Source: an uncultured beta proteobacterium
GTDB lineage: Bacteria > Pseudomonadota > Gammaproteobacteria > Burkholderiales > Burkholderiaceae
NCBI GenBank assembly: GCA_903827075.1
Contig: CAIKGX010000255.1
Span: forward strand, 1 to 14,772
DNA: 14,772 bases
Direction of reading: 5' to 3'
The notes below the pieces were generated by a model, which did not search any database, was not told the origin of the DNA, and saw only the letters and a program-made list of their open reading frames with translations. The position numbers were made by a program, and so were the translations under genes. Shown piece by piece: positions 1 to 7,760 of the stretch (positions are counted from its first letter, which is position 1; each line of letters starts with the position of its first letter).

Positions 1-59
1 AAAAGCTAAAGGGATTAAGCCCGGTGCAGTACCGAACTCAATCCCTTCTGGTAACCTAA
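1..59 (+). CDS. IS3-family (IS150-like) transposase OrfB, C-terminal end only
   Basis: Frame 3 of the plus strand is open from the window edge and reads KLKGLSPVQYRTQSLLVT, then TAA at 57-59. The KGLSPVQYRTQSL stretch is the characteristic C-terminus of IS150-subgroup IS3-family OrfB transposases, the DDE (RNase H-fold) enzymes that excise and insert the element. The catalytic residues lie outside the window, so it cannot be said whether the enzyme is intact. An IS3-type terminal repeat follows the stop by one base, as expected for the right end of such an element. The gene converges on nuoN. Identification rests on 18 residues plus the repeat, but the two agree. Confidence 0.85.
   Translation, partial: KLKGLSPVQYRTQSLLVT
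9..47 (-). terminator. Hairpin inside the IS end, probable terminator for nuo transcripts
   Basis: In minus-strand RNA the arm AAGGGATTGAGTTCGGT (47-31) and the arm ACCGGGCTTAATCCCTT (25-9) pair over 17 bp around a 5-base loop (30-26). Three of the pairs are G-U and the rest are Watson-Crick. The tail TAGCTTTT (8-1) follows, an imperfect U-tract that may continue beyond the window. In plus-strand RNA the same three positions become A-C mismatches, so the structure favours the nuo direction. It overlaps the transposase C-terminal codons. No other terminator-like structure was seen between the nuoN stop and the window edge. Termination activity is inferred from structure only. Confidence 0.5.
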
Positions 60-60
60 T

Positions 61-90
61 TAAACTGTCCAACTTTTGTGGGTCAGTTCA
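61..90 (+). repeat. Right terminal inverted repeat (IRR) of the IS3-family element
   Basis: Read from the outside inward on the minus strand, it begins TGAACTGACCCACAAAAGTT and continues with GGACAGTTTA. This closely resembles the widespread IS3/IS150-type end TGxACTGACCCCCAAAAGTTGGACA. The inner boundary is approximate because the matching left repeat is not in the window. Confidence 0.85.
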
Positions 91-134
91 ATGAGAGGCC
101 TTTTCATCACAAAGATCAGATTCTCGGGCTTAGA
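91..134. other. Spacer between nuoN and the insertion sequence
   Basis: These 44 bases separate the nuoN stop from the IS end. No terminator is visible within them. On the minus strand an ATG at 107-105 opens a 15-codon frame (MKRPLIELTHKSWTV) that runs into the IS repeat and stops at 62-60. It has no clear ribosome binding site, so it is either chance or, less likely, the start of a downstream gene interrupted by the insertion. Confidence 0.5.
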
Positions 135-1640
135 TTAGGAGCCCAATAAGGTGCGACGCATCGCATCTAAACAAATACTCATTAAGCTAGCTGGGAAAAT
201 ACCCAAGGCCAATACAAAGATCGCATTCAAGCTCAAAATACCTCTGGCAAAACCAGAGCCACTCGGCTGCACTTCATGGCCCGCTTTAGGTTCATCAAAA
301 TACATCACCTTAACTACCCTTAAATAGTAGAAGGCGCCAATCAAAGAAGCTATCACGGCAATGATGGCAATAAAGGTATGCTCAGCATCAACCAAGGCTT
401 CTAATACGCCCAGCTTGGCAGCAAAACCAACCGTTGGCGGAATACCAGCCAATGAGAACATCATCACTAGGCCAATAAAGGCATACCAAGGATGGGTCTT
501 ATTTAAACCTTTCAGATCTTCTATGGTCTCGCAATCATGGCCCTTACGCGAGAGCACCATCAGCAATCCGAAGCTACCTAATGTGGTCAATACATAAGTA
601 ATTGCATAAAACATAGATGCACTGAAAGCATGATCATCAAACACTGACAACATACCTAGCAGTACAAAACCCATTTGCGCAATGGCTGAATAGGCCAACA
701 TGCGCTTCAGATTGGTTTGGGCAATCGCGGTAATATTACCAATCACTAAAGATAGGACGGCCAACAAAATCAGCATTGGCTGCCAATCGCCCAAGAGAGG
801 CAACAAGGTATTAACCAATAGACGGAACAGTAACGCAAAAGCCGCCAACTTAGGTGCTGCCGCAATCATCAAAGTAACGGCAGTTGGCGCACCTTGATAT
901 ACATCAGGCACCCACATGTGGAACGGCACTACACCTAATTTAAATGCCAGTCCTGCAACAATAAATACCAAGCCAAAGGCCATCACCAAGTGATTCACTC
1001 GTGGGTCAGCAACGGTTCTAAAGATTTCTAATAAATCCAATGAGCCTGTGACGCCGTACAACATAGACATGCCATAAAGTAGGAAACCTGAAGCCAAAGC
1101 ACCCAAGACAAAATACTTAATAGCCGCTTCAACACTCTTTTCATTGTTATGACGCATTGCTACTAAAGCATACATCGGCAAAGCCATCAGCTCTAAACCT
1201 AAATACAAAGTCAATAAATTCGCTCCAGAGATCAGCACCATTTGACCTAGTAAAGCTAATAACACTAATACGATAAAGTCTGGGCGGAACATCGAGCGAT
1301 CAGTCAGATATTGCTTTGAATAAACCAAGCTAATCAACACAGCACCGCAAGAGCAGGCTTTAAGCAGATTGGAGAATGGGTCAGACTGAAACAAACCATT
1401 CAGAGCCACTATGGAAACATCCCCCATGCGACCGATAAAGGCAAAAATCAAATACACCAATAAGATAATGGAGAAGAAGTAAACAAATCCAACGCCACGA
1501 GGGGTGTGGAAAATATCTTGCTCTACACCAGGTGTCGATACGCGACGCTCAGGTACATAAACGCTCGCCACCAATAACAAACAGGTGACGACAAGTAAAA
1601 CGAGTTCCGGCAGGATGGCGTATAGGTCGAATGCTTGCAT
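135..1640 (-). CDS. nuoN: NADH-quinone oxidoreductase subunit N (NuoN)
   Basis: NuoN is one of the three antiporter-like membrane subunits of complex I and carries one proton channel in the membrane arm. The 501-residue protein is strongly hydrophobic throughout, with the multi-helix pattern of the Proton_antipo_M family. The expected channel residues are visible: Glu150 in GLELMALPMY, Lys234 in GLAFKLGVVPFH and Lys264 in AAAPKLAAFAL. Their spacing matches that known for E. coli NuoN (84 and 30 residues). It is the last gene of the operon, starting 10 bases after the nuoM stop. The ATG has no good Shine-Dalgarno sequence (only GAG and AAAAGC upstream), so translation may depend on coupling to nuoM. 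The stop is TAA. Confidence 0.97.
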   Translation of the reverse strand: MQAFDLYAILPELVLLVVTCLLLVASVYVPERRVSTPGVEQDIFHTPRGVGFVYFFSIILLVYLIFAFIGRMGDVSIVALNGLFQSDPFSNLLKACSCGAVLISLVYSKQYLTDRSMFRPDFIVLVLLALLGQMVLISGANLLTLYLGLELMALPMYALVAMRHNNEKSVEAAIKYFVLGALASGFLLYGMSMLYGVTGSLDLLEIFRTVADPRVNHLVMAFGLVFIVAGLAFKLGVVPFHMWVPDVYQGAPTAVTLMIAAAPKLAAFALLFRLLVNTLLPLLGDWQPMLILLAVLSLVIGNITAIAQTNLKRMLAYSAIAQMGFVLLGMLSVFDDHAFSASMFYAITYVLTTLGSFGLLMVLSRKGHDCETIEDLKGLNKTHPWYAFIGLVMMFSLAGIPPTVGFAAKLGVLEALVDAEHTFIAIIAVIASLIGAFYYLRVVKVMYFDEPKAGHEVQPSGSGFARGILSLNAIFVLALGIFPASLMSICLDAMRRTLLGS

Positions 1641-1650
1641 TAGCTTTTAC

Positions 1651-3117
1651 TCAGAGTTTGCTGACAGCAACGTGCTGCAACAGATTAATCACGGCTGGAT
1701 GAATGATGTCAGTAAAGGGTTTTGGATAAACGCCCATACCGATGACGCAGATGGACAATACTGCCATCATGAAATACTCGCGACCATTAAGGTCTTTTAA
1801 TTCTTCTACATGTTCATTAGTAATGGCGCCAAAGAATACGCGCTTGACCATCCACAAGGAATAAGCAGCGCCCAGAATCAAAGCCGTAGCAGCTAAAACA
1901 CCGATCATAAAATCGTAATCGACTGCAGCCAAAATGACCATGAATTCACCCACGAAACCAGAGGTAGCCGGTAGGCCACAGTTTGCCATCGCCATTAATA
2001 CTGCAAAGGCAGTAAATGCAGGCATACGATGAACGACACCACCGTAATCAGCGATTTGACGGGTATGCATACGGTCGTAGAGTACGCCAATAGAAAGGAA
2101 CATTGCGCCAGCAACAAAGCCGTGTGAAATCATCTGCACAATGCCGCCCTCAATGCCTAGGGGACTAAAAATAAAGAAGCCCAGAGTCACAAAACCCATA
2201 TGGGCTACTGAGGAGTAAGCCACGAGTTTCTTCATGTCTTTTTGGACCAAAGCCACTGCACCGACATAGATCACGGCAACTAAAGATAGGAAGATCACAA
2301 ATGGGCCAAGGTATTGACTGGCATCTGGAGCGATAGGCAAAGAGAATCTTAAGAAACCATATGCGCCAAGTTTGAGCATAATGGCCGCCAACACGACTGA
2401 GCCCCCAGTAGGTGCCTCAACGTGAACATCAGGCAACCAAGTATGCAATGGCCACATCGGCACCTTCACAGCAAAAGCCATAAAGAAGGCAAAGAACAGC
2501 AGAATTTGCTCAACGATATCTAAGCGAGCATTATGCCAAGCCAAGATGTCAAACGTATTAGTTACGTTATAGAGATAAAGCATTGCAACTAAGGTCAGCA
2601 AGGAGCCAAGCAAGGTGTACAAGAAAAACTTGAATGCTGCGTAGATACGGTTATGACCGCCCCATACGCCGATGATGATGTACATCGGAATCAAAGTCGC
2701 TTCGAAGAATACATAGAACAGCAAGGCATCTAGGGCTGCAAATACCCCAATCATCAATCCCGAAAGGATCATGAAGGAAGCCATGTATTGAGATACCTTG
2801 GTAGTAATAGACTCCCAAGAAGCTACCACCACAAAAATATTGATAAATGCTGTTAAAACAATAAACCAAACTGAAATGCCATCAACGCCTAAGTGGTAAT
2901 TAATATCGTAGCGAGGAATCCAGCTCATCTTCTCTACGAACTGCATACCAGGGTTAGCAATATCAAACTGAATCACTAATGGCAAAGTGGCAATGAATCC
3001 AAGAACTGCACCAATGAGCGCTAGCCAGCGAACTCCAGCAGTAGGCTTCTCAGACCCATAAAACAAAATGATGAGTCCGAAGAAAATCGGGATCCAGATG
3101 GCGAATGAAAGAATCAT
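1651..3117 (-). CDS. nuoM: NADH-quinone oxidoreductase subunit M (NuoM)
   Basis: NuoM is the central antiporter-like subunit of the complex I membrane arm, lying between NuoL and NuoN in the assembled complex. The 488 residues form many transmembrane helices. Conserved proton-channel residues are seen at Glu139 (VFFEATLIPMY), Lys218 (AVKVPMWPLHTWLPD) and Lys249 (AIMLKLGAYGF). The 31-residue spacing between the lysines equals that of E. coli Lys234 and Lys265. The VHVEAPTGGSVVLA segment is typical of the family. The start is ATG, 24 bases after the nuoL stop. The gap has no recognisable Shine-Dalgarno sequence but contains the 10-bp palindrome TACTTAAGTA at 3124-3133. Confidence 0.97.
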   Translation of the reverse strand: MILSFAIWIPIFFGLIILFYGSEKPTAGVRWLALIGAVLGFIATLPLVIQFDIANPGMQFVEKMSWIPRYDINYHLGVDGISVWFIVLTAFINIFVVVASWESITTKVSQYMASFMILSGLMIGVFAALDALLFYVFFEATLIPMYIIIGVWGGHNRIYAAFKFFLYTLLGSLLTLVAMLYLYNVTNTFDILAWHNARLDIVEQILLFFAFFMAFAVKVPMWPLHTWLPDVHVEAPTGGSVVLAAIMLKLGAYGFLRFSLPIAPDASQYLGPFVIFLSLVAVIYVGAVALVQKDMKKLVAYSSVAHMGFVTLGFFIFSPLGIEGGIVQMISHGFVAGAMFLSIGVLYDRMHTRQIADYGGVVHRMPAFTAFAVLMAMANCGLPATSGFVGEFMVILAAVDYDFMIGVLAATALILGAAYSLWMVKRVFFGAITNEHVEELKDLNGREYFMMAVLSICVIGMGVYPKPFTDIIHPAVINLLQHVAVSKL

Positions 3118-3141
3118 AATGGCTACTTAAGTAACAAAGGC

Positions 3142-5199
3142 CTAGCGAACAAAAGGCAGGTAAGCGTACAAAACCCAAGCTAACAATACCGCTAAGCCCG
3201 CAATCATTGCGAAGGCATAGTGATAGAGATAACCGGATTGCAAATGACGGATCACGCCAGCAAAGCGCCCTACCGAGTAGGCACTACCGTTAACAATAAA
3301 TCCATCGATGATTTTTTGATCGCCACGATGCCATAAGACACCGCCGATCCACAGCAAGCCCTTAGCAAAAACGGCTTGGTTTAAGTCATCCAGATAGTAT
3401 TTGTTATCCAAAAGCTTCTTGAGTGGTGCCAGCGCTTGAGCAACTACGCCTGGTAACTTTGGTGCCCAGAGGTAACCAATGGCGGCAGTCAGTACTCCAA
3501 GAATCACCAAAAGCAATACAGGCGATGTCAATGAATGTATTGCCATTGCTACGGGGCCATGGAACTCTTCTGCGAGCTCTTTCATAGCAGGATGCTTGCC
3601 AATATCGACAAAGATAGAGTCGCCGAAGAAGGTGCCAAATAACATCGGTGTAATGGTGTAAAAACCAATAATCACTGATGGAATCGCCAATAAGATCAAA
3701 GGTAAGGTCACCACAAATGGAGACTCATGCGGCTTTTGACCTGGAGCCAAACCGTGATGTGCGTGATCGTCACCCTCCTCTGCATGATCATGGTGGTCAT
3801 GTGCATGTGCATCAGCATGACCCCAACGCGCTTTGCCATGGAATACATAAAAATACAGGCGGAATGAATATAAGGCGGTGACAAATACACTCGCCATCAC
3901 TGCGAAGTAGGCAAAGCCTGATCCAGGGATATGACTAGCTGCTACCGCTTCAATAATGGAGTCTTTAGAGTAAAAACCGGAGAAAAATGGTGTTCCAATT
4001 AATGCGAGGTTGCCTAGTAACATCATGAGGCATGTGAGTGGCATGTATTTCCAGAGGCCGCCCATCTTACGCATATCTTGCTCATGGTGCATGCCTAAAA
4101 TCACACTACCTGCCGCAAGGAATAGGAGGGCTTTAAAGAAGGCATGGGTCATCAAGTGAAAGATAGCCACTGGGTAAGCGGAAACACCCAAAGCAACGGT
4201 CATGTAACCCAACTGGGAAAGTGTTGAATAAGCTACTACACGTTTGATATCGTTTTGCACGATACCCAAGAAACCCATAAAGAGCGCTGTGATTGAACCA
4301 ATGACCAAAATAAAGCTCAATGCCACATCAGACAATTCAAATAATGGTGACATGCGTGCCACCATGAAGATGCCAGCAGTAACCATTGTTGCCGCATGAA
4401 TCAAGGCGGAAATGGGAGTTGGGCCTTCCATGGAATCTGGCAACCAAACATGCAATGGAAACTGGGCCGATTTACCCATCGCGCCAATGAAGAGACAGAT
4501 ACAGGCAACCGTTAATAAATTCCAGCTAGTTCCTGGCAATGTTTGCGCAGCCAAAGCACTGTTTTGTGAAAAGATCACGTCATAGTTCATGGAACCAGTG
4601 CTGGCCAGCAATAGACCAATACCTAAGATAAAACCAAAGTCACCAATGCGGTTAACTAAAAAGGCCTTCATATTGGCAAACACGGCTGATTGGCGCTCGA
4701 AATAGAAACCAATCAACAAATATGACACCACACCCACCGCTTCCCAACCAAAGAAGAGCTGCAAGAGGTTATTACTCATCACCAACATCAACATCGCAAA
4801 TGTAAAGAGTGAGATATAGGAGAAGAAGCGGTTATAGCCCTCCTCGCCTTTCATATAACCGATAGTGTAAATATGCACCATCAAGGAAACAAAGGTCACC
4901 ACACACATCATGGTGGCGGTCAATGGGTCAATCAAAAAACCAATATCTAGGTTAAGTTCGCCCAACTGCATCCAGCGATACACGGTACCGTTGAAATAGA
5001 AGCCATCCATTACTTGCACTAATACAAAGCAAGAAAGCACAAAGGCAATCATCACACCAAGAATGGTGACAAATTGACATGCACCATGGCCAATGCGATT
5101 GCCGCCTAGCTTAGTGCCAAACAAACCAGCAATCACAGAGCCAAATAATGGCGCCAGCGGAATTGCGCAAAGAACAGGAAGAGTTAAGGTCAATTGCAT
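3142..5199 (-). CDS. nuoL: NADH-quinone oxidoreductase subunit L (NuoL)
   Basis: NuoL is the distal antiporter-like subunit of complex I. It has the family's long lateral helix near the C-terminus, which braces the membrane arm. The 685-residue protein has an N-terminal Proton_antipo_N region (about residues 75-130) followed by the Proton_antipo_M region. Channel residues seen are Glu153 (FFGWEAVGVVSYLLIGFY) and Lys243 (GAMGKSAQFPLHVWLPDS). Residues 461-482 form a loop with nine histidines plus several Asp/Glu between membrane segments. The start ATG lies 2 bases after the nuoK stop, with AAGG inside the last nuoK codons as ribosome binding site. Length and content are normal for the family. 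Confidence 0.97.
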   Translation of the reverse strand: MQLTLTLPVLCAIPLAPLFGSVIAGLFGTKLGGNRIGHGACQFVTILGVMIAFVLSCFVLVQVMDGFYFNGTVYRWMQLGELNLDIGFLIDPLTATMMCVVTFVSLMVHIYTIGYMKGEEGYNRFFSYISLFTFAMLMLVMSNNLLQLFFGWEAVGVVSYLLIGFYFERQSAVFANMKAFLVNRIGDFGFILGIGLLLASTGSMNYDVIFSQNSALAAQTLPGTSWNLLTVACICLFIGAMGKSAQFPLHVWLPDSMEGPTPISALIHAATMVTAGIFMVARMSPLFELSDVALSFILVIGSITALFMGFLGIVQNDIKRVVAYSTLSQLGYMTVALGVSAYPVAIFHLMTHAFFKALLFLAAGSVILGMHHEQDMRKMGGLWKYMPLTCLMMLLGNLALIGTPFFSGFYSKDSIIEAVAASHIPGSGFAYFAVMASVFVTALYSFRLYFYVFHGKARWGHADAHAHDHHDHAEEGDDHAHHGLAPGQKPHESPFVVTLPLILLAIPSVIIGFYTITPMLFGTFFGDSIFVDIGKHPAMKELAEEFHGPVAMAIHSLTSPVLLLVILGVLTAAIGYLWAPKLPGVVAQALAPLKKLLDNKYYLDDLNQAVFAKGLLWIGGVLWHRGDQKIIDGFIVNGSAYSVGRFAGVIRHLQSGYLYHYAFAMIAGLAVLLAWVLYAYLPFVR

Positions 5200-5201
5200 G
5201 A

Positions 5202-5510
5202 CTAGCCTTTTAGGTGGTCAAGGTCTTCAGCATTAATGGTGTCCACCTTACGGAAGAGCACAACCAAAATTGCCAAACCGATAGCCGCTTCTGCAGCTGC
5301 CACAGTCAAAATAAAGAATACGAATACTTGACCGGCCATATCACCCAAGTAATGGGAGAAGGCCACAAAGTTCATGTTCACCGAGAGCAGCATTAATTCA
5401 ATTGCCATTAAAAGCACAATCACGTTCTTACGATTCAAGAAGATACCAACGACGCTTGTCGCAAATAAAATGGCACCAAGTACCAAGTAGTGAGCTAGGG
5501 TAATGTTCAT
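5202..5510 (-). CDS. nuoK: NADH-quinone oxidoreductase subunit K (NuoK)
   Basis: NuoK is a small membrane subunit of complex I, related to MrpC, that forms part of the proton path next to NuoJ and NuoN. The 102 residues make three transmembrane helices. The two membrane glutamates needed for coupled proton transfer are present at Glu38 (MAIELMLLSVN) and Glu74 (AAAEAAIGLAI), matching E. coli Glu36 and Glu72. The start ATG overlaps the nuoJ stop as ATGA (5507-5510), which suggests translational coupling. GGAG in the final nuoJ codons is a good ribosome binding site. Confidence 0.97.
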   Translation of the reverse strand: MNITLAHYLVLGAILFATSVVGIFLNRKNVIVLLMAIELMLLSVNMNFVAFSHYLGDMAGQVFVFFILTVAAAEAAIGLAILVVLFRKVDTINAEDLDHLKG

Positions 5511-6154
5511 TTCTTCTCCGCTCTAGCATCTTGCTTTGCAGCCATATCCGAACCCATCTTCACGATACGCATACGATCAGTGGGATTGACGTTAACTTGG
5601 TCGGCAATATTTTGCGATTTGGAGTCTTTACGATTACGCAGTGTTAATGCCACAGCAGCAATAATCGCCACCAACAAAATGACGCCAGCGACTTCAAATG
5701 CGTAAACATAATCAACAAAAATTAACATGCCCAATGCATGGGTATTACTTGTTGTCAATTCTTCGAGCATGGGTTGGACTGGTGCAGATGTACCAATAAA
5801 GCTGCGGATAAGCACAATCGATAATTCGAGAACAATCACAGCACCCATTAAGAAGGCCACTGGTAAGAATTTTTTATAGTCGCGACGTAAATGCTCAATA
5901 TCGAGATCCAACATCATGACAACGAATAGGAAGAGGACCATTACTGCGCCAACGTAAACCAGAATCAAAGCCAAGCTAAGAAACTCCGCCTTGAGCAACA
6001 TCCATAAACCAGAGGCACAGAAGAAAGCAAGCACTAAAAACAGAGCGGCATGAACCGGGTTGCGGGCAGTAACCACGCGCAGAGCAGAAATGACCAGAAG
6101 GCCTGCAAAGGCATAAAAGAAAACTGCAAACAGAGTGGATGGATTAAATGTCAT
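5507..6154 (-). CDS. nuoJ: NADH-quinone oxidoreductase subunit J (NuoJ)
   Basis: NuoJ is a membrane subunit of complex I. Its third helix, which carries a pi-bulge in known structures, is linked to conformational coupling between the quinone site and proton pumping. The 215-residue protein shows about five hydrophobic segments. The helix 3 signature LALILVYVGAVMVLFLFVVM lies at about residues 61-80. A charged tail from about residue 172 to the lysine-rich C-terminus should be cytoplasmic and is not membrane-like. The start ATG is 21 bases after the nuoI stop with an AAGAG ribosome binding site. The TGA stop overlaps the nuoK start. Confidence 0.96.
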   Translation of the reverse strand: MTFNPSTLFAVFFYAFAGLLVISALRVVTARNPVHAALFLVLAFFCASGLWMLLKAEFLSLALILVYVGAVMVLFLFVVMMLDLDIEHLRRDYKKFLPVAFLMGAVIVLELSIVLIRSFIGTSAPVQPMLEELTTSNTHALGMLIFVDYVYAFEVAGVILLVAIIAAVALTLRNRKDSKSQNIADQVNVNPTDRMRIVKMGSDMAAKQDARAEKK

Positions 6155-6175
6155 ATATATTTGCGCTCTTTTCGA

Positions 6176-6667
6176 TTAACGATAAGGTGCATCAGCAGCA
6201 CGGTTAGCGGCAATATCTTTTTCATACTTATCGCCTACAGCTAAGAGCATTTCTTTAGTGAAATACAAATCGCCACGTTTATCACCAAAGTACTCAAAAA
6301 TATTGGTTTCAACGATGGCGTCGACTGGGCAAGCCTCCTCGCAGAAGCCACAGAAGATGCACTTGGTTAAATCGATGTCATAACGACTTGTGCGACGAGT
6401 GCCGTCATCACGTTCTGCAGTCTCAATAGTGATGGCATAGGCTGGACATACTGCTTCACAGAGTTTGCAACCAATACAGCGCTCTTCCCCATTTTCATAG
6501 CGGCGCAATGCATGCAAACCACGGAAACGGGGTGACTGAGGCGTTCTCTCTTCAGGATACTGAATCGTAATTTTTGGCTTAAAGAGATAGCGACCGGTAA
6601 TGGACATACCGACCAAAATATCTTTGAGCATCAAGCTATCGAGGAATTGGGAAATTTTCTTAAACAT
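6176..6667 (-). CDS. nuoI: NADH-quinone oxidoreductase subunit I (NuoI), two 4Fe-4S clusters
   Basis: NuoI carries clusters N6a and N6b, which pass electrons from NuoG towards cluster N2 in NuoB. The 163-residue protein has two ferredoxin motifs of the form CxxCxxCxxxCP: Cys64, 67, 70, 74 (CIGCKLCEAVCP) and Cys103, 106, 109, 113 (CIFCGFCEEACP). An N-terminal amphipathic stretch precedes them, as in other NuoI proteins. The ATG start lies 11 bases after the nuoH stop. The upstream sequence TAAGTTGATCAATC has at most a weak ribosome binding site, but the start fits the family's usual N-terminus. Confidence 0.97.
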   Translation of the reverse strand: MFKKISQFLDSLMLKDILVGMSITGRYLFKPKITIQYPEERTPQSPRFRGLHALRRYENGEERCIGCKLCEAVCPAYAITIETAERDDGTRRTSRYDIDLTKCIFCGFCEEACPVDAIVETNIFEYFGDKRGDLYFTKEMLLAVGDKYEKDIAANRAADAPYR

Positions 6668-6678
6668 GATTGATCAAC

Positions 6679-7752
6679 TTATTTCAAAATATTCCATGGA
6701 GATACCACCCACGCGCCGACAACGACCACCCAAAATACCGAGATGGGAATGAATATCTTCCAACCCAAACGCATGATTTGGTCATAGCGATAACGTGGCA
6801 ATGTAGCGCGCAACCAAATAACACAGGATAAGAGGAAGAAGGTCTTGGCAAACAGCCAGAAGAATCCAGGGATGTCACGCAAGATAGGTAAATCCACAAT
6901 GGGCAACCAACCACCTAAGAACATCGTAGATGCCAAAGCAGCAATCATGATCATATTGGCGTATTCAGCCAAGAAGAACATAGCAAAGGCCATACCAGAG
7001 TACTCAACCATGTGACCAGCAACAATTTCAGACTCACCCTCAACAACGTCAAATGGATGACGATTGGTTTCAGCTACGCCAGAGATAAAGTAAATCAAAA
7101 ACATTGGCAATAGTGGCAACCAGTTCCAGGAGAGGAAGTTCAAACCAATGCTGGCAAAGTAGCCTTGCTCTTGCGAAGCAACGATGGAACTCAAATTCAA
7201 GGAGCCAGAAGTCAGAAGTACGGTAACCAGAGCAAAGCCCATCGCAATCTCATAAGAGATCATTTGTGCTGAAGCGCGCATTGCACCCAGGAATGGGTAT
7301 TTAGAGTTAGAAGACCAGCCAGCCAGAATCACGCCATATACACCAATCGATGAAATGGCCATTACGTACAGCAATCCCGCATTCACATCAGCCAATACCA
7401 TTTTCGCCTGGAATGGAATTACCGCCCAAGCAGCAAATGCAGGCATGATCACCATCACTGGTGCAATGAAATAGAGAACGATGCTCGCTTTTGCAGGAGA
7501 AATCACTTCCTTCAATAGCAACTTCAATGCATCTGCAATCGGTTGCAGCAGACCTAATGGGCCAACTCGGTTTGGTCCAAGGCGGATATGCATCCAGCCA
7601 ATGAGCTTTCTTTCCCAAAGGGTGAGGTAAGCAACTGCGCCAAACATCGGCAAGACAATAATGACGATACGCACTAAAGCCCAAACGAGCGGCCATAGGG
7701 AGCCAAAAATAGCTTCGCCTTGAGTGGTAATGAGGTTCAAGAAATTATCCAT
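6679..7752 (-). CDS. nuoH: NADH-quinone oxidoreductase subunit H (NuoH)
   Basis: NuoH is the membrane subunit (ND1 type) that forms much of the quinone tunnel and joins the peripheral arm to the membrane arm. The 357 residues contain about eight transmembrane helices. Two signatures are clear: ERKLIGWMHIRLGPNRVGP around residues 47-65, and the acidic loop AETNRHPFDVVEGESEIVAG around residues 227-246, which is the conserved cytoplasmic loop by the quinone site. The ATG start lies 8 bases after the nuoG stop with AAGGGA upstream. Confidence 0.97.
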   Translation of the reverse strand: MDNFLNLITTQGEAIFGSLWPLVWALVRIVIIVLPMFGAVAYLTLWERKLIGWMHIRLGPNRVGPLGLLQPIADALKLLLKEVISPAKASIVLYFIAPVMVIMPAFAAWAVIPFQAKMVLADVNAGLLYVMAISSIGVYGVILAGWSSNSKYPFLGAMRASAQMISYEIAMGFALVTVLLTSGSLNLSSIVASQEQGYFASIGLNFLSWNWLPLLPMFLIYFISGVAETNRHPFDVVEGESEIVAGHMVEYSGMAFAMFFLAEYANMIMIAALASTMFLGGWLPIVDLPILRDIPGFFWLFAKTFFLLSCVIWLRATLPRYRYDQIMRLGWKIFIPISVFWVVVVGAWVVSPWNILK

Positions 7753-7760
7753 CTCGTCCC

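Larger units (their letters stand above)
1..90 (+). mobile_element. Right end of an IS3-family insertion sequence
   Basis: The segment holds the transposase C-terminus, its stop codon and a terminal inverted repeat whose outermost bases are CA at 89-90, matching the TG...CA ends of IS3-family elements. The left end lies outside the window. IS3 elements usually duplicate 3-4 bases of target, so the bases from 91 (ATG...) are the candidate duplication; this cannot be confirmed without the other side. The element sits 44 bases after the nuoN stop and leaves the nuo coding sequences untouched. Confidence 0.85.

Noticed and set aside
126..144. GGGCT...AGCCC stem at the nuoN end
   Set aside because: Only 5 bp with a 9-base loop, located in and just after the nuoN coding end and without a U-tract.
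1658..1670. Short inverted repeat TTGCTG-A-CAGCAA at the end of nuoM
   Set aside because: It lies inside coding sequence, has no workable loop beyond a few pairs and no T-run, so it is not a convincing terminator.
3708..3890. Minus-strand 60-codon frame rich in Met and His within nuoL
   Set aside because: It is a frame-shifted reading of the His-rich NuoL loop; its composition comes from the CAT/ATG repeats there.
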